Positions 1 to 10,100 of a stretch of DNA of 64,000 nucleotides are shown piece after piece. The stretch covers positions 3,523,501-3,587,500 of the forward strand of contig NZ_AP026709.1 of NCBI RefSeq assembly GCF_027923765.1, given 5' to 3'. How positions within the stretch are numbered: position 1 is the stretch's first letter; every line of letters starts with the position of its first letter. The notes under the pieces are model-generated. The model had not been told where the DNA came from and did not search any database. It saw only the letters and a program-made list of their open reading frames with translations. Both the position numbers and the translations under genes were made by a program. Origin of the DNA: Pseudodesulfovibrio nedwellii (lineage in GTDB: Bacteria; Desulfobacterota; Desulfovibrionia; Desulfovibrionales; Desulfovibrionaceae).

Positions 1-612
1 GGCGCGGTCTACGGCGTCACGTCCAAGCATACCCTTGCCGCTGTCGAAGCGGAGATATGGCACGTCTCTCACACCATCGCCGAGGAGCTGCTCGGCTTCA
101 TCGGCTACGACAACATTCAGATCAGCGAAAAGGACATGAGGGACTTCCTCATGGAGTCTCTGGAGTCAGCAGGGAAGGACATCGCGCATGACGTTATGCA
201 CAAAGGAGCACGGCTCGTGATCGAAGCGGTGCAGGCTGCCGAGTCCTTTGAAGAAGCACGTACACTTGCACTCAATGCCGCCCAAAAATTCTTCATAAGT
301 TCTTGTGAGTACCCTGATTTATACGAATATCTCGCAATAGGAAGGGTTGCCATCGCCGCAGCCAGCTACGACTTCGACGAGCAAGAGACGTTGGCACTCT
401 GCCACACCCTGCACTATCTCCATAACGGAAGCTTCTACAAAGTCCACCCGATCAACGCCAAGGCAAACGAGATCGCTGAGAAAGTCGCCTTGAGCGTTAG
501 GAAACAACTCGACATCGAACAGTTGGTGTATGCAGCGGCCAGCAGCTACGCAAGGAAATGCGAAGAAGACGTCCAAGCAGAAGTCCTGGCTCGCCTTTTG
601 TCGGACGCTTAA
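1..612 (+). CDS. hypothetical protein, 5' end outside window
   Basis: The frame is open from the first base, so the gene enters from upstream; the first internal ATG is at 136 but sequence before it also reads as good coding (for example AEELLGFIGYDN). The visible 203 residues look alpha-helical and soluble, with no signal peptide, membrane segment or motif I recognise. It ends in ALARLLSDA-type helix and its TAA overlaps by four bases the stop of the convergent gene at 609-986. I cannot assign a function. Its position beside IS elements suggests accessory cargo (inference). Confidence 0.65.
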   Translation, partial: GAVYGVTSKHTLAAVEAEIWHVSHTIAEELLGFIGYDNIQISEKDMRDFLMESLESAGKDIAHDVMHKGARLVIEAVQAAESFEEARTLALNAAQKFFISSCEYPDLYEYLAIGRVAIAAASYDFDEQETLALCHTLHYLHNGSFYKVHPINAKANEIAEKVALSVRKQLDIEQLVYAAASSYARKCEEDVQAEVLARLLSDA

Positions 613-986
613 TAGCGCACGATGTTCGGATACTTCTCGGCCATCTTCGGCCAGAACGTCTTGGCTTCGCCATCCGTGGAGTCATAAACGCACACCTTCA
701 TATCTTCGGGCAAGCAGTCCATGACCACGGACACCAGCCCGGTACCTCCACCTTTGATGCACGACTCAACCGTCACGATCTGCATGTGTTCCCCATACTC
801 CTTATCCTCAAGGTCAAAGTTGAAATGAAGCGCGATGCAGACGTTGTTCGGCTCGGTGTTGGCTTGGCATTCTCCGTTCAGCGAGGCGACAAGAACGTCT
901 TTCGACCAGGATATGGTGGGAAGGTTTAGCTTGGTCAGTCCGTCAATGATGTTTCTGGCAATGGGGTGGTTTCGGTACTTTGGCAA
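609..986 (-). CDS. hypothetical protein, possibly 5'-truncated
   Basis: This 125-residue frame would start at TTG (986), with no clear ribosome binding site. The same frame stays open upstream for about ten codons (RDYAKREWSNE) back to a stop near 1018-1020, and that extension also reads like protein, so the true start is unclear and the gene may have lost its 5' end. It is small and soluble, with four Cys and no motif I know. Its stop overlaps that of the convergent upstream gene. Function unknown. Confidence 0.5.
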   Translation of the reverse strand: MPKYRNHPIARNIIDGLTKLNLPTISWSKDVLVASLNGECQANTEPNNVCIALHFNFDLEDKEYGEHMQIVTVESCIKGGGTGLVSVVMDCLPEDMKVCVYDSTDGEAKTFWPKMAEKYPNIVRY

Positions 987-1087
987 TTCGTTGCTCCATT
1001 CGCGCTTGGCGTAATCTCGTTACTACGGATTCTTTCCGTCAGAGCTATTTATGTCAGCCGAATGGGTTCAGAAACTTTGCGCTGTCA
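987..1087. other. short AT-rich spacer with no gene
   Basis: No frame with a start and ribosome binding site is visible here. Stops in all minus-strand frames separate the two hypothetical genes on either side. Confidence 0.4.
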
Positions 1088-1637
1088 CTATATATTTGGG
1101 TCGCCAGCCTCGATTTGTTCCTCTACATCACCCCAATAGTCATAATCCAACATTCTCAATGCATTGGCATCATAATAGAATAAAAAAGATTCTTTATCTA
1201 AAAAATGCGTTAATGAAAGACTGTAGCCACCAAACAAATCCTTTGGCCCTTTGTTAAAAAGAGCGAACGGTGCGATACAATTATAGGATTGCTTATTGCC
1301 ATAAGCCCTCTCAACATGTTTATAAACAATCCAATCTGCCAAATTATGAGAAAGACGCGGAGAAACAGCTTTGATTAGATCCTCTAGTTGTCTGTCTTCT
1401 ATTATCTTAGCGCTTTGACTCGTGTCGAGAGTCGTAAGTTTTGTAAAGATATCCATAGCCTTTTCCAATCCAGATGGAGCTTTGGACGGAAAAACGTATG
1501 GGAAAACCATAAGTCTGGTAAAAAAAATTACCATTTCGAAAATATGTGACTCCTCGCTCATCGAAGTAGACATCAATTCCGTATTTTCTATACTTATAGA
1601 TGGAAAAAACTATGTATGACAAACGTTTATTGTTCAT
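1088..1637 (-). pseudogene. hypothetical gene split by a frameshift at an A8 run
   Basis: Two minus-strand frames abut. The upstream frame runs from ATG at 1637 (MNNKRLSYIVFS) to the A8 run at 1520-1527 (T8 on the coding strand). The downstream frame continues from there (TRLMVFPYVFPSKAPSG) to the stop at 1088. Removing one T from the run joins them into one protein of about 182 residues rich in aromatic residues. I do not recognise the family. The IS end at about 1666 lies some 29 bases before the start, so native promoter and leader are probably lost. The shift could be real decay or a homopolymer sequencing error. Confidence 0.5.
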
Positions 1638-1726
1638 TGCTGACCGTGTAAAGTCCCCATTCTTCGGTCCACCTAGGAGTAGAGACTTCCGCTCAGTTGA
1701 AGGTCTCCCCGTTTTAGGGCCCAGCA

Positions 1727-2592
1727 CTATGCGAGTTTTCGGCTCTTTTGAGGTTCATCCATGCCGGGCAATTGCCCGGCATGGATGGCAAATTCTAGCG
1801 ACGTCAGATTTCTCATGGATTCATGAAGACGCTCCTCATTGTATTCCCGGATAAATTCTTCTGTAGATTTTCGAACCTCACTCAAGCTATTAAAAATATA
1901 AAAATCAAACACTTCTTCTCGGTGTGTGCGGTTGAAGCATTCGATATATGAATTTAGCGTTGGCTTTCCAGGTTGAATAAATTGCAGCTCAACGCTATGT
2001 AGTTTTGCCCACTCTTCCATGACATTGCTGATACACTTAGGTCCATTATCCATTCTGAGATTTTCCGGGTAACAGCCTTGTTCTTCTGATATCCTATCGA
2101 GAACCCTAATCACACGGCCTGCAGGTAGATTCGTATCAACTTCCACAGCCAGCACCTCGCGGTTATAGTCATCAATAGCATGAAAGTTCTATAGGTTCGT
2201 CCGTTGTAAAGAGTATCGCGCATGAAGTCGATCGACCAACAAGAATTGGGAGACAAAGGCTGGGCCAAGGCCTTCCTAGCCCTTTGAGGCAGCCGTTTCT
2301 TTGCCTTACGCTTCAAATTCATTTTCAAAAGGCAATACACTCTCCAAACCCTTTTGTAATGCCATGGCTTACCTTGTCTTCGAAGCGCGGAGAACAGTTT
2401 GCTAAAGCATCTGGTGGACTTTTTTGCGGCTAGTTCAGTCATTGCGGTGATTACTTCGCTGTCATCGCGGGGATGTGGCTTGTAGGCATACAAGCTACGA
2501 CTGACGCCCAATGCTGCACACGCTTTGCGTATGCTCAACTTGTGTTCGCAAATAGCGTGTGTCACGATCTTCTTTCGCTGGACTGGCCTCAA
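1727..2592 (-). pseudogene. IS3-family transposase orfB, frameshifted
   Basis: This is the DDE integrase half of the transposase. The N-terminal frame (2110-2592) has the HTH_21-like start, the YKRVWRVY segment and the first catalytic Asp in CWSIDFMRD. The C-terminal frame (1727-2155) has the second Asp in MDNGP and the Glu in SYIECFNR. The frames join if one base is restored near 2181: the coding strand reads TTCATGCTATTGATG where TTCAATGCTATTGATG would give FNAIDDYNREVLAVEVD. A one-base deletion has therefore inactivated the enzyme. Entry from orfA is by the usual -1 shift. Confidence 0.8.
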
Positions 2593-2855
2593 AGTTTTTT
2601 TTCAATGACATCCTTGAGCATTATATTTTCAAGGCTGAGGTCGGCGAACATTTGTTTACGCTTACGATTCTCAGCTTCAAGGTCCTTCATCCGCTGAATG
2701 CCGGATGTTTTCATGCCGCCATATTTCGACTTCCACTTGTAGAAAGTGGCACTGCTCACGCCGTGTTCACGGCGTACGTCGACGATGGCTCTTTCGCCTT
2801 CCACAGACTTCAGGATCTTGACAATCTGATACTCACTGAATTTTGACTTGCGCAT
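2589..2855 (-). CDS. IS3-family transposase orfA
   Basis: This 88-residue protein has the helix-turn-helix of IS407-group OrfA (MRKSKFSEYQIVKILKSVE, then HGVSSATFYKWKSKYGGM) followed by a leucine-zipper segment (DLEAENRKRKQMFADLSLEN). It binds the IS ends as part of the OrfAB fusion. Its last codons lie on an A8 run (T8 at 2595-2602 on the plus strand) just before the stop, and orfB continues in the -1 frame, the classic programmed slip of this family. OrfA itself is intact although orfB is not. Confidence 0.85.
   Translation of the reverse strand: MRKSKFSEYQIVKILKSVEGERAIVDVRREHGVSSATFYKWKSKYGGMKTSGIQRMKDLEAENRKRKQMFADLSLENIMLKDVIEKKL
2595..2602 (-). promoter_or_regulatory. A8 slippery run for -1 frameshifting
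   Basis: Eight consecutive A residues on the coding strand lie three codons before the orfA stop. A -1 slip here places the ribosome in the orfB frame (TTG AGG CCA), as known for IS3-family elements. I did not identify a downstream stimulatory structure. Confidence 0.6.
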
Positions 2856-2906
2856 ATGAAATTCCTGCTCCTAGTTTGGGCAGAAGTCTCTACTTTGCAA
2901 TGGACC

Positions 2907-3121
2907 TACTATACAGAGCCTTTACACACCTGTCGGGATCAAAAAAACGGCAATTCCATGAACAGCTCACCGATTTTCCGCATCAATTTCAGATTGAGTG
3001 GAGACTCGCCGACGGGCTTATAATAATATGTCGATCTTTGTAATTGCAGAACTTTGCATTGTCGTCGAATACTGAGATTTGGATACCCGTTGTCGACGAC
3101 CTCGCGCTTGTTGACCGTAGC
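2907..3121 (-). pseudogene. truncated orfB of a second IS3-family element
   Basis: Directly after the orfA stop the same frame reads KREVVDNGYPNLSIRRQC, then STYYYKPVGESPLNL, a typical N-terminus of IS3-family OrfB. It meets a TGA at 2939-2941 where related proteins have Gly in an LPFFGSRQ-type motif. It continues as SRQV and is cut at about 2906 by the IS407-like element. All catalytic residues are missing, so this is a dead remnant. Confidence 0.7.
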
Positions 3122-3406
3122 TCATCTTTTGGCGAAAGCTTGTTGCAAAAAATCTTTTTCCACAATCAACTGGCCGATCTTTGCATGGAGATCTTTGATC
3201 TGCGCTTCGTTGTTTTGTGGGGTATTCTTGGTCTTGCCGGAAAAGGATTCGACGATCCCTTCCTTAGCTTGTTTCTTCCACGTGGAAATTTGGTTGGGAT
3301 GAACGCCATGATTGCTGGCCAGTTCTGAAATCGTGTGTTCACCGGATAATGCATCAAGTGCGACACGGGCTTTGAACTCTGCAGAAAAACGTCTTCTCTT
3401 GGACAT
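3122..3406 (-). CDS. IS3-family transposase orfA (remnant element)
   Basis: This 94-residue OrfA starts at ATG 3406 behind a strong GGAGG; a longer frame reaches 3448 but lacks such a site. It has the HTH pattern RRRFSAEFKARVALDALSGE, then HGVHPNQISTWKKQA, and a C-terminal coiled coil (IKDLHAKIGQLIVEKDFL). It differs from the neighbouring IS orfA, so two IS3 groups are nested. Its partner orfB is truncated, so it has no transposition function left. Confidence 0.75.
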   Translation of the reverse strand: MSKRRRFSAEFKARVALDALSGEHTISELASNHGVHPNQISTWKKQAKEGIVESFSGKTKNTPQNNEAQIKDLHAKIGQLIVEKDFLQQAFAKR

Positions 3407-3449
3407 GATCGAGCCTCCTTCGGCTACTATATGTCCACCTTTTTCCATT

Positions 3450-4026
3450 TGTTTTTAATTCATGATTGTTCCGAATCTTTATACGACAGTTTGGTGTTAT
3501 GGTAGGTGCTTTGTGAGTTTCTGTGCTTTTCCTCAGTAAAAGTTTAGTGGATTTAGTGTTTTGGGAAAAGACGGGTATCTGGTGACTCCAAACTTACCTC
3601 TGTGTGGTGGATATCTTTTTGTCAATATTCCAATCTGTTGTCTTTGTGGTAAAGTCGTTTAAGTTGTTTTGCGTCAACGTGTCCCATGGCTTGAAAGTCG
3701 TAGCTATCGTGTTTAGCTCTATTTTATGTGGTGTCCTTTTCCATTAAATTTGACGTCATTTTATTTTAATTATGCTCAAGCAGACATTTGGGCTAAATAA
3801 AATCCGCTATTTAAGGTGGTTATATTGAGGTTCGGCTTGTATGTAATTGGTGGAAAACATGCGGATGGGAAAATATTTTTCAACAGATAGCTGTGGAAAT
3901 ATAAACCAACTTCAGATAAATACCCAAAATAGAATCATAAGCTCTTGTTGATGTTTTACATGGATTTGAAATGACGATCAGTTCTCTCCACACCCTAAAG
4001 GGTCGAATTATTACTTTTTTGTGGCA
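3450..4026. other. AT-rich intergenic region
   Basis: About 580 bases between the IS remnant and the adhesin promoter are clearly more AT-rich than the core genes further right. I see no credible gene, tRNA or repeat. It probably contains the regulatory region of the adhesin. Confidence 0.5.
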
Positions 4027-4055
4027 TTGACCAAAAAAAGAGATATATGTATAAA
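4027..4055 (+). promoter_or_regulatory. sigma-70-type promoter for the adhesin
   Basis: TTGACC at 4027-4032 and TATAAA at 4050-4055 are separated by 17 bases, near the ideal for a housekeeping promoter. Transcription would begin about 4062, leaving a leader of about 54 bases before the ATG at 4116. No other strong promoter was seen nearby. Confidence 0.6.
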
Positions 4056-4115
4056 ATATGCTGAATTAATCAATAGCGTTTTCAATGCCATTTTTTATTT
4101 AACACGGAGGATACC

Positions 4116-7100
4116 ATGGCTGGCCCCAAGACCCCAATGCTGATCGTTTCTCTTCCTGGCGCAGGACAGACTAAGGGGTATCAATTGAATGCTGATACCC
4201 CGATCAAATTCGAATTCGACATTTCCGAAGCCGTATTTACCGGTAATAATGGTAATCTGGAAATCGCCATTGAAGGTGGCGGGACAGTTATTTTCGAAAA
4301 CTATGAAAAGCTCGCGGCTGCTGAGTCTCTGCCTTCTTTCGTAATGGCGGATGGTGAAGAGGTTACCGGTGATTTTTATTTGTTCGCATTTGAAGGAGCT
4401 GAACAGCCTGGTGAGACCGAGCTTGAAACCGCAGCCGATGGTGCAGCCAATGGTTCTGGCGCGGGCGAGTACAGCGACGATCCCGGCAAGTTGGGTGATA
4501 GCATTGATTCTCTGGGTGGCCAGGAAGATGTTTTTGGCGCCCATCTCTTTTCCGCAGCAGTTGGTATTAGGGGTAACGAGAATCCTGTCGCTATTGACGA
4601 TTTTAATGATATTATTGAACAGGGTGATCCTGACTTCGATCCCACTCAACATTTCGCTATCATTCAAAATGGTATTGTATATGTATACGATGGTGAAACT
4701 TTCGTAGAGTCGCCTGAAGGCTTTGTGCCTGGTGGTCGTTTCTTCGAACTTGGTAGCAACCCTCTCGATGAAACTCATGATGATGGCTACCTTGAGCCCC
4801 GGCTCACTGACTACGACGGCGGATCAGATTTTCAGAATGGCTTCTTTATCGATTACCCCGGTGTTGTCGTTCCTGAGGTGAATCCCGTTGAAGGTAACGT
4901 CATCGAGAACGATTGGGACCCGAACGTCGAACATAGCATCGACACTCTGCGAATGAATTCCATCGACCTTATTGGTCCTGATTCTGACGGAAATAATCCC
5001 GATCCCGTCGGGATTCCGAATGAAGGGCAGGTCATCAAAGGTATGTACGGCGAGCTGACAATCCATCCTGACGGCTCTTATTCTTATGAATTGGACCAGG
5101 GTCTGGCAGACAAGCTCGAAGAGGGCCAGATCGAGCACGAAGTTTTTAATTACACCATTCAGGATCCCGTCGGTGCCGAAAGTAACGTTGCGCAGTTGAC
5201 CATCAACGTTTTTGGTTCTAACGACGCCCCTTTCGCGGTCGCCGATACCAATGTTCAGGCCATTGAGCAGGGTGATTCCACAGGTTATCAGTATCCTGAC
5301 GGTTATCCTGGTGCGGGCGATACCGGAGAAGTCGACGTTGATGTGACCACTGGTGAGGATGTCGGCATTGTCTCTGGCAATAATCTGATCAAACTTGACG
5401 GTACATCTTACGGTGATCAGATTCTGCCTGGCGCGGATGACGAATTTGAATATGTCGATCTCTCCAGCGTGTTCGAAGGCGGGTTTGATTTCGGCAACCA
5501 GAATTACTCCGGCTTTTATGTTGGCAGTAACGGTTACATCACTTTTGGTGAAGGGAGCGGCGATTTTTCCTGGAGTGGTGATTCCGAGCTTACGAATATG
5601 CCGCCGTTCATTGCCGCACAATTTAATGATATTGTTCTTGATAACGGTGGTGGCCTTTATCTTGATATTGACGAGGCATCCGGCACCGTCTCGATTACTT
5701 GGGAAGATGTAAGAGCTTGGAATGACTATTCTGGATCGGACAATTCCATGCAGATTGTCCTGCACGTCCATGACGACGGTGATTTCGATTTCGAAATTCG
5801 TTATGCCGACATGGAATGGGCTTATAACAGTGCAAAGGGCGGTTGGTCCGCTGGCGACGGCGTGAATTACGACCTGCCATTGTCCGGCAGTGAATTCCTC
5901 AATGCGGAAGCCGTTTCCAACATCGGTCATGACGGCGTTTTCGCCTGGAGCGTGGTCGGGAGTGAAGTTTCTTCTCACAACTACACCACCCAGGTGGACG
6001 CACACGGCAACGTGCTGACCAACGATACCGATGTCGATGACGCGGCTGACGCGCTTTTCGTCATGGGTGTCTACTCTGCACATCTTTCCGGCGACATCAA
6101 TGATCAGACCGATTTCGCCCTGCCCACCGTGGAGGCAAATGGTCGCAATGTTCCGAATACAGATGATGTCGATGGCGATGGCATCGCCGATGGCGCTTCC
6201 TTCACCGTTCAGGGCCACTATGGCGAACTGACCATTCGTGCCGATGGCTCTTACGATTATATCCTGCACAGCCCGGATGAGAATACTGACCTCGACAAGC
6301 TGAATTACAACAATTCCGGTGAGGATTCTTTTACCTACGCCATCATGGATGACTCCGGCGCGTTGAGCTATGCCAACCTCACTTTCACGGTGAACGGCGC
6401 CAACGACGCACCTGTGGCTTATGACGACGCGAATTCTATCATCGAATTCGGCGCGAACCTTTTTGGTCTGGACGGAGAAGTTGACCAGGCCGGTACCGTG
6501 TCCGGCAACGTGATCATGGGAATGGACGATGGCGTGCTGGTTGAAAGCGCCAAGGACACCGATGTCGACGATACCGAGATATTCGTATCCAAGGTCTACA
6601 CCAAGCGTCCTGTCGAGACTGATCCTGACTTTGGCGAAGGTGACGGTGGGTACGAAGGTAGAAGTGCAGATGGCTTTGAAATTAATGAGTCCTTCAACGT
6701 CTATGGCAACGATATCGATGGCGACGGCGTTGTTGATCCTGTTACCATCCAGGGCAATTTCGGTACGCTGATCATCCACGAGGATGGTAACTACTCCTAC
6801 GAATTGAATAATGGAAATCGTGCCGTTCAAAGGCTGAACACCGACGATGATCCGTTGACCGATACGTTCTTCTACACCGTTCGCAATGAATACAACGACG
6901 GCGTGGAGAGCAACGAAGCCCAGTTGGATATCACCATCTACGGCAACAACGATGATCCTGTCATCAAGGTCACCGGCAAAGATCATCATGATGGTGAATT
7001 CATTGAAGCGGGCGTCCATGGTGACGGCACTGGCGCTACTCATGTCCTCGGCACTCACGACCTGAGACTGAATGATGTGGACAATAGCGGCAAGGAACTG

Positions 7101-10100
7101 ACCGTTACCCTGACAGAGCTTGATGATCCCCAGAATCCGATCGACATGTCCAATGATATCATTGGGTTTGATATATCACATGCCAGGGCCAACGCACTAT
7201 TTGACGCTGACCCGACCGACGCTGTGACCCAGTATTCCTACAAGGGACTTCTTATTACCATTGATAATGATGCCAATACTGTGACCATGGAAGCCGCAGA
7301 CGGGAAGAATCCCGGCTTTAATCAGTATAGGCAGGCTCTTAAGATGGTCACCTTTGAAATCGATGGTTCCGATCACACCCCGGATACTTCTCCGCGTGAG
7401 TTCGAAATCATGGTTGAAGATAATCAGGATGGTATTGAGCCTGGTTTGGATATCGATGGCGTTCATCATGGCGAGACGGGTGTCGCAACCGATACCTTCA
7501 CCTTGAACATCGTGGCTGCCAACGATGCACCCACCGCAATTGATGACGGTATTTACGCTGTCACCGAACTGAGCGACGTGATCACCGACGGCGGTTGTTT
7601 CCTCCTGGAACTTCTTGAAGACCTTGAAGGTTTCGTCAACGGCATTCTGGCCGAACTCGGACTTCCGTTTCTCCCCCATACGGAGTTTGATATCGCTGAC
7701 AACGTATTCATGGGCAACCTGTTGACCAATGACTTCGATGTTGACGGGTATGTCGATGAAAACGATAGCACTGACGATCCCAATAACAACGCCAATGACC
7801 TGCACGATTTGCGTGTAACCGGTCTTGCCGCAGGTAACTTCGACAACGAGTTCCCGCCCATCGATGCCCCGGATGGTACTGTCGACCTCGATCCCGCTGG
7901 CGGATTCGAAGTTCAGGGTATTTACGGCACTTTGTATATCGACGCATTGGGTAACTTTACCTATGTGGCCGACACTGATGCAGCCAACAGGCTGGCAGAC
8001 GGTCATTATGCTACCGAGACTTTTACCTACCAAATCTCGGACGGTGACGCTGAGGCCGCTGGTGGCGACGGCAACGATTACAACAATCCGGCCTTTGATA
8101 CCGCTACTGTTACCTTCAAGGTGAACGGCAGCAACGATCAGGCCACCATTGAAGTGGAAGAAGGCGAAGTCAACGACGACGGTGTCGCGATCGCCTCCGT
8201 ACAGGAAGCCGAGTGGGCCGACGATGCCGTTGACCCCAACGTTTCCGGTTCTTTTGATGATGGCGATGCAACTGTTATGGATGACTTCTCTGGAAGCACC
8301 GGCGAAGACACCGGAACAACCGAGAATGCCCTTGATCAGTTTGGGAATTACGAAGTGACTCCGGCCGCTACAATGCTGTCCGTGGGCGGCAAGCTCGAAG
8401 TGACCGACCCGGACGATCATACCTTGGGCCAGAATGACCCCGGCCACAGTCAGACCCCGGTTATCGACGAGTCGACCCTGGCGGCAAAGATTGAGCACGA
8501 CGGCTCTGTTTACGAAGGCTCTTTTGTTGAGCAGGCCGACGGCAGCATGGAATTCTCCGTGCAGACCAGTGAAGGCGGCACCTTCTCCATCAATCCGGAC
8601 GGTACCTGGAACTACGAGATCGACAATACGCTTAGTGAGGTCCAGTCCATGGGCCAAGGCGAGTCTTTCGAGCAGACGTTCACCGTCTATTCCTATGATG
8701 ATACAGCCAACCAGACGATCACAGTGACCGTGGAAGGCTCCAACGATGCCCCGGTTATCAACAGCATCACCGCCCCGGTCGAGACTTTCGAGTCCGGCGC
8801 AGGCGGCTGGGATATCGCTAGGACCAGCGCACCGGTCGACAATGTGTTGGTTGATGCACTTAATGACCTCTTGCACGGTGTGGACGACATCTTCAACGTC
8901 GACCTGAGCAATATTACGAACGTCCTTGAAAATCGTTTCCTCGGCATGTTCAGTGATAATGAGCACACGGCAAAGACCTTCTATGTTGACCCTGATGCCG
9001 ATACGGTGACTGTGGAATTCGACATGTTCGAACACGGTTTGTGGGGTGGCGAATTCTTGGATAGCGATAATTTCACCGTTAACGTCGGTGACGCTCATTT
9101 CGAAATTCCGCTTTCCGCTTTCGAATGGTTTGGCATTATCCCGACCGGCTTGGATCACGAAAACTTTACGGTGAAGGATCCCGCCACTGACGCAACCCTG
9201 AGCATTTTTTCGCCGGACGGTCCTGCAGGTGCGTTTATTCACCATATTTCCGTGAGCATGACGCCTCCTGCGGACGGTGAACTGACAGTGGACCTCAGTG
9301 CCAACACCGAATCCAGTTTCTGGGAAGGTGTTGAAGCCTTCGGCATCGACAACGTATCCGTGGCCTCCTACGGTGAAGGCGAAGTCCCCATGTTCTCGGT
9401 TGTCGAGAACGTGACCGGCGACACCTTTGTCGCTCAGTTCGGTTCCACTGACGTTGACGTCAATGACGATCCCGCTACCTACACCGTGGACAAGGTCCAG
9501 GCCCTGGCTGACGACGGTAGCATTGTTGATATCGATCTCACTGAGGGCATGTTCTCGATGGTCGGAAACACCCTGGTCGCTCATGGCGGCGCAGAGGGCT
9601 TCGATCACGAGACCTATAGTGAGTTCTACGTCACGGTTACCCCGCACGACGATCATGAAGCAGGGCAGGATGTCGTTGTTACCGTTCATGTCGGCGATGT
9701 GAATGAGGCTCCGATAGCCATTGATGATTACCTTGACGCAACGGAAACCAACGTCGACGCATGGATCGGAATTGGTAATGTCGGTGATGTCAACTCGGCT
9801 CCCGGTGACGACTTTATTGCCAAGGATTACGATCCCGACGATGGCGACGCCATTGATTCCTATCAGTTCATCAGCAGCAGTCATCCTGCGGTGAAGATGA
9901 ACGCGGACGGCTTGGTTGAGTTTGATCAGGATCATCCTGACTTCAACCACCTGGCCAAGGATGCAACCGACACCATCACCCTGACCTACAAGGCCTATGA
10001 TGGCGAATTGTACTCCGACCCCGCAACCGTGACCGTGACCGTGATCGGTACCAATGATGTTCCGACCTTCGACCTGAATGGCGACGGCGACGGCGTCAAT

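Larger units (their letters stand above)
1666..2906 (-). mobile_element. IS3-family insertion sequence, IS407-like group
   Basis: The element of about 1.24 kb carries orfA and orfB of an IS3-family transposase on the minus strand. Imperfect terminal inverted repeats are visible: the left end (from 1666) reads GGTCCA then AGTAGAGACTTCCGCTCA from 1678, and the reverse complement of the right end reads GGTCCA then AGTAGAGACTTCTGCCCA. The exact outer bases are uncertain by a few positions, and I see no clear target duplication. The right end abuts the remnant of another IS3-family element, implying insertion into it. The transposase is broken (see orfB), so this copy should not move by itself. 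Confidence 0.75.

Noticed and set aside
1658..2912. Target-site duplication of the IS407-like element
   Set aside because: The bases flanking both inverted repeats do not match over three to five positions, so none is claimed.
4824..7058. Long minus-strand open frame (744 codons) opposite the adhesin
   Set aside because: It mirrors the biased codon use of the repeat-rich plus-strand gene and lacks a ribosome binding site and any domain. The plus-strand product has clear domains.
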